A DNA stretch of 64,000 nt from Xanthomonas nasturtii. Its GTDB lineage: Bacteria; Pseudomonadota; Gammaproteobacteria; Xanthomonadales; Xanthomonadaceae. The notes below the pieces were generated by a model. The model ran no database searches. It was not told the origin of the DNA and saw nothing but the letters and a program-made list of their open reading frames with translations. The stretch is from positions 124,001 through 188,000 of the forward strand of contig NZ_LYMI01000001.1 in the NCBI RefSeq assembly GCF_001660815.1, read 5' to 3'. Shown here piece after piece: positions 63,401-64,000 of the stretch. Made by a program: the position numbers and the translations under genes. The first letter of the stretch is position 1. The number at the start of each line of letters is the position of its first letter.

Positions 63401-64000
63401 TCTGCAGGCAAGGGCAGCGCCAAGGGCAATAGCGATCTACGCACAGAAAGCGTGGTCGCTGCGAACGACACCTTGACCTTGGTGAGTGGCAACGACACCA
63501 CGATCCAGGGCGCACAAGCCATCGGCAACAAGGTACTGGCCAATGTTGGCGGTGACCTGCTGATCAAGAGCGAGCAGGACACCAACGAGTACAAGAGCAA
63601 GCAGCAACAGGCCAGCCTGACACTTGCCACAGGGACGGGCAGCGGCGGCAGCTACAGCCAGCAGAAGGTCAACAGCAGTTACACCAGCGTGACCGAGCAG
63701 AGCGGCATCCAGGCCGGCAATGGTGGCTTCGACATCACTGTGGGCGGTAACACGAAGTTGGTTGGCGGTGCGATTGCCAGTGCTGCCGATGCCAGTCTCA
63801 ATCGGCTGTCCACCGATAGCCTGACGGTCGAGGACCTGCAGAACAAGGCGGAGTACAAGACCAGCGGCGTAACAGTTGCCGGCGGCACGGGCAGCAGCAT
63901 GGCCAGCGTTGCCATCGGTGCCGGACTGAGCATGCTGGGCAACGCCAGCGACAGCTCAAGCAGCACGACCAAGAGCGATATCGCCGCCGGCACGATCCAG
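51500..64000 (+). CDS. cdiA: CdiA/FhaB-type giant two-partner exoprotein, 3' end outside window
   Basis: The frame is open for all 4,167 codons to the window edge. Signal peptide at about 1-38 (ALLLCCTITWTSFPAWA). TPS (Haemagg_act) domain at about 50-180, with NPNGISCDGCGF. FHA-1 at about 180-2670, with a 259-residue super-repeat. A divergent, lower-GC segment at about 2675-2880, with two Cys (INDCMQRP, VICYYE), is a candidate receptor-binding region. A YP-type domain at about 3020-3200 holds ETDPRFVNYDNF, RLGDGFYEQ, LTGRRYL and DIVWMVEQDY. FHA-2 repeats with AGNDL units follow at about 3210-4167. The toxin tip, VENN-type pretoxin and immunity gene are not seen. Contact-dependent inhibition or adhesion is the likely role. 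Confidence 0.93.
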   Translation, partial: MDNQTMRVRSYLAEQGKRALALLLCCTITWTSFPAWAQVAPTANPGGQTPGQQVAANGVPVVDIVAPNARGISHNRYSDFNVGPNGLILNNSAQISKTELGGYVAGNNNLQRSGAASLILNEVTSASSRLQGYTEIAGAKAQLVIANPNGISCDGCGFLNTSRVTLTTGTPNLGSDGALNGFSITGGALSIGRNGLDAFNVDRLDLLSRQLSVDGSIWTKELVAAAGAGRVNYDGILLEVLPGTGGAAPAIGIDVAQLGGMYADRIRLIATEAGVGVVSRGTLAAQSGDLQIDSAGQVSLGGTAVARDGLTVRASGALDQRGVLGSQQGDVRLRAASMTLAGELVAAGALDAQAGDALNHTGRSSAGAIRLFGSQLNADGSLHTTGMLELGADGLLRSGGVAYAGAGATVRAAQVALSGTLQSGAAIALNANAIDGFGTLDAATALRINGNGNVRLGGLAQAGQGAAVQAGGRLELQGQLIATDALVLNAASVDIAQRAAVSAGNDLDLASSGAVNTAGSAYAGRDLRLQAGSVTTAGSLSAARDAQLAVAGQLVNSGTVVAGNALNVDAALLESRGDIGSQRGDATLRSRSDLRLSGNTVAGGALALEAATGAQASGTLNAASIGLRSGGDASLSGTLQSTRGALTVAAAGELASDANVRAAGALDLQAGGALRQRGQLHSDGALQLRGASVAHDGVIDAGRNLRIASAGELALDGTVQSAGSATLQAAGALDNRAKVIAAGALQLDAASLRNAQGGAFSSDADAQLRISGGLENAGSLYAGNALQITADTLTQSGSVSSGNTLSAAVAGTFDNTGSVVARNGLQIASGELRSSGQLGSEAAGAVLGSQGDIALQGVVAAATTLQATAVGDLQQAGSLKAQTVTLRAGRDLATSGALQSASTLDLQAERALTFAAQGQAGGDISMRAATLTTSQDAVVQGAGAIALDAATIDSRGKLDAGSDLRVRSLGDLTLAGVAQGGRDVDLTATGALTNVAQVFAGRGLTLQAHSLENTVAGVLAGDGDVALTTTAQLNNAGRVQAAGDLQVTAASLEQSGSASAGKTLRGTVAGTLENRGNLIARDALQIDAGTLRSSGQLGSELANVVVTSQGAMQLEGVVAAATALQASAGGDLQQAGSLKAQSIALQAGRDFAANGNLQSASTLDLQAQRTLALNGQASSAADATLNGATITTGAAAVLQSAAAITLAGNTIDSRGTLDAASDLNLRSTGDLTLGGVAQAGRDIALTAAGALNNAAQVIAARDLSVQAASATNASDATLGAKRDLRVEVAGVLDNRGSLHGERGLSLTTGSLLQRGRVYSGDALSIASTGAFDNAGQLVSGKDLSITAGSIASTGQLGSVTGALTLSSQNDIALQGVVSAATTLQATAGSDLSQAAALSAQAVALQAGRDLVAGGTLQSASTLDLQAQRTLSLNGQAQAGTDASLRGNSVATGRDAVLKSGGAITLDGAAIDSRGALDAGTDLAVRSTGDLALAGVAQANRDVTLSANAALGNAGQVFAGRDLSLQAGSVNNAAAGALAATGAVTLATGALQNAGSVQSGGDMRITASGMEQSGTAVAGKALTATVTGTLDNRGSLIAKDALLAEAGTLRSSGQLGSEASSVTLASQGDMTLQGVVAAATTLQATAGGDLQQAGSLKAQSVALQARRDLTAAGTLQSASQLDLQAQRALTFNGQAVSAANANLRGARIATGQAAVLQSGAAISLEGAAIDSRGALDAATDVTLRSTGELAVAGVVQADRNVVLSATGALTNAAQVAAGGGLTVTAASASNTSTGLLLAQGDATLSIAGLLDNAGAVRAGHQLALGVGSLRQTGQAYGLQRLGVTASGAVDNRGDLIGGNGLRVEAAQLSNSGQLGSERGDVALISRGNLQLDGRLASAGALTAQADGALTQSGNLSAASTLELRSKGDLTVAGQVAGQQLTLVSDAVVRQQGTVSGATVGVQGARIENAGQTTASGNVSLRAGEIGIAGTVGAGINADGSLGSGSTLSLFADRQLAASGTLLAGGNLTAQGSQLQLAGTGTRATGNVALTTGGTLDHRGGNLLAGGTLTVQAGGTIDNGLLNGIGGQLQATQLSIDGGSLGNVGGRLVQSGAGATRVVIGGAVDNTAGTLASNGQDLTITAASIENAQGRIEHAGTGTLSITSRGALGNSGGRVLTQGQLRLGASGVLNNQNGAIAAAGDATVSAASLNNLAGSVSARALNVQNSGAVDNRNGLLQASGGALTLRADSLSNAGGTVQAVANAGVGGGLRVELNRGLDNGNGTIGASTDAVITAENISNAGGNLQAGRDLSLTARGQLDNHQGGKLSAGRDLNVAVTGALLNSGGQLDAGNTLTASGGRIDNTQGSIVNNGGGLTRITTGGALTNTSGNLGGRGSVVIDAASIANNSGQLVAGGDLIANTSALNNQGGSVYAGASFLLQRAGATLDNQNGRIKAEQAVRLTLQSLSNAGGQIGAGSVTGGAGDVVIDTVGFDGGGSILAQNLLDMTLRSDYTHRAGADLVSNGNFNLRVGGNLVNESTLKAARSLDITAGSITNRAGANILSNDTRLNSGNVIDNAGSISGNSALSLVANSVYNTGSIVGGNVSVNTGTLVNGADFGGATDNAAYGSALLGSTGNMNLIVHDQLLNRDARIFSLGNIAIGGAQDGGGTLVSRTGVVNNISGSIEADGSILIAANQLNNTRRVIQTANGPLTNEELIAANAALPGEELITRGQIEMPNNATASRPWTGHAPGVYRTYSVVDRERLTAASAEARIAAGGNIGISGDVTNTASTIAAAGNLWLNQRGVGGLADGTVIDGAATLNQALALTQRVRQSDVEYKVWGVINDCMQRPDQRPVICYYESEQNSLSSSIIDSSYLALGASMTGGQGVSINGANISNGAVGSDGRAVSGASLAAVGGQAGLSGRGRQTAGSVGGQTVVGRANGGASSIRVATGTNGSAGTQVGANTQDATLATSGGIVKMSVAPVMSSDGGLKRSTLDQANVQTAAAGTGVTAGANETRTLVDPATIPVTNIVGGGQTSLTQIDLPIGGLYRLSNGTATDRTAMGRAATGLGGINAWRSNGPGRRYLIETDPRFVNYDNFISSDFLLDKLGVDPEWTQTRLGDGFYEQRLVLDQITQLTGRRYLGNYADGVAQYRALLESGVAAAGQLQLSMGVGLTAAQAAALTQDIVWMVEQDYQGQKVLVPVVYLASNSLQLRGNGALIAGGNVELNATNAMSNQGVIAGADVSITAGNLLNQGRISGTGSVALEARNDLLNQGQIQGRDVALVAGNNLVSEAAKAINGVGILSGITASNGLQLMAGNDMTLTGTRVQADGSAALIAGNNLSLTPSALRNDNGLLRGGDAVSVTTGKDLVMSAGNDLQLHGVTIKADGSAALQAGNNLSLTPTTGLDGKVATRTNISTGDSLQLTAGNDLTIRQAEVKAGGDLIAAAGNNLNVESVLNETETNSYKSRNGKTRVTTTTTTQTIDQQALTAGGNLILSAGNDVNLVAAKLDAGKGLGISAGNDINASTLTTVDTSNTLETRKRFKQTTATSDETVYGTEFSAGGNLAMQAGNDITLTAASAATKEGGITLAAGNDVNLLAASEQHDAVQDMTKKKKGTFSSKTTTTHDEWHDNVAVTTTLSGDTVQIAAGNDLLSQGAQVASTGDVVLAAGNNITLDTVQNTHSEEHEKTVKKSGLYGGGGFSVALGVTKKTDGLDVTEVTNSGSLVGSTDGSVTMTAGNKLAITGSDVLSATTTTIVGKEVTIAAAENTVDTVQTSKQQSAGITLGLTGGAVDAAQAIYGAVKRGSEVEDDRLKALYAAKAGYAVSDTVGLVGNGLKGYEGQAVAGNTTTTGAAAADGAQGAANAAGVSFRVGIGASSSSSKTTTHEETTGGSRILSNGDVTIAATGGDLNVIGSKIAGESVALAAANNLNLLSNKETNTTKSENKNAGGEIGISVGAVTGYYLTVSAGKGSAKGNSDLRTESVVAANDTLTLVSGNDTTIQGAQAIGNKVLANVGGDLLIKSEQDTNEYKSKQQQASLTLATGTGSGGSYSQQKVNSSYTSVTEQSGIQAGNGGFDITVGGNTKLVGGAIASAADASLNRLSTDSLTVEDLQNKAEYKTSGVTVAGGTGSSMASVAIGAGLSMLGNASDSSSSTTKSDIAAGTIQ
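52400..57900 (+). repeat. Super-repeat inside the FHA-1 region, period about 777 bp
   Basis: The motif S-G-Q-L-G-S (or a close form) recurs with its Gly codon at 52463, 53228, 54005, 54782, 55559, 56333 and 57110. Spacings are 765, 777, 777, 777, 774 and 777 bp. The first two copies are degenerate (RGVLGS, RGDIGS). Between them other blocks recur in register, such as LQSASTLDLQAQR and STGDLTLAGVAQ. One unit is about 259 residues, roughly 13 beta-helix rungs. Confidence 0.85.

Noticed and set aside
51500..64000. Many long open frames on the minus strand opposite cdiA, some over 500 codons
   Set aside because: They are codon-phase shadows of a GC-rich repetitive gene. They have Ala/Pro/Ser/Arg-biased or repetitive composition and no domains, and the plus frame is continuously open with clear TPS and FHA motifs.

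Overview
The window is about 65% GC chromosomal DNA from a Xanthomonas species or a very close relative. The evidence is the gene content and its combinations: the xylB-xylA-xylose porter block, FolE2, the panBCD-pgi cluster, a PhoX phosphatase, an ALDH7 gene, an hms/pga-type glycan operon, and short intergenic repeats of a kind I associate with xanthomonads. I cannot name the species from this sequence alone.

Layout. 1-4.9 kb is the end of a xylan/xylose locus: a truncated GH95 glycosidase, xylB, xylA and a xylose MFS porter, closed by a strong terminator. 4.9-8.4 kb is a lower-GC accessory patch with an IS3-type OrfA remnant, a frameshifted membrane-anchored protein remnant, a MASE1 membrane protein with a degenerate kinase-like tail, and a small secreted protein that overlaps it tail to tail. 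8.6-16.9 kb is housekeeping: amiC, folE2, tRNA-Glu, then pcnB-folK-panB-panC-panD-pgi. 17.1-18.2 kb is a Phd-type antitoxin with a Zeta-like kinase toxin. 18.6-29.2 kb holds phoX, a GH3 glucohydrolase lipoprotein with a sodium/solute symporter, a GAF-GGDEF-EAL protein and a GH5 mannanase. 29.6-31.4 kb is a RegB/RegA-type redox two-component pair. 31.5-41.2 kb is mostly metabolism and transport (ispG, PAP2, MHS porter, pyrD-murB-EamA, methyltransferase, ALDH7). A tRNA-Arg at 41.3 kb precedes a small accessory block with two lipoproteins and a membrane protein.

The last third is devoted to the cell surface. A leftward pgaABCD operon for a poly-GlcNAc-like glycan is separated by about 600 bp from a rightward two-partner secretion system of the CdiB/CdiA (FhaC/FhaB) type. 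The exoprotein gene starts at 51500 and stays open for 4,167 codons to the window edge, so its C-terminal toxin and any immunity gene lie outside. Its architecture is readable: signal peptide, TPS domain, a very long FHA-1 region with a super-repeat of about 259 residues, a divergent lower-GC candidate receptor-binding region, a YP-type domain, and FHA-2 repeats.

How the genes work together. The first block feeds plant-wall pentose into the pentose phosphate route, and the GH3/symporter and mannanase genes extend plant glucan and mannan use. The GAF-GGDEF-EAL protein may lower c-di-GMP, the usual activator of Pga-type synthases, but that link is inference. The most notable items are the giant CdiA-like gene with its super-repeat and divergent segment, the Phd-Zeta module, the dispersed 128-bp repeat found twice between convergent genes, and the MASE1/secreted-protein overlap.
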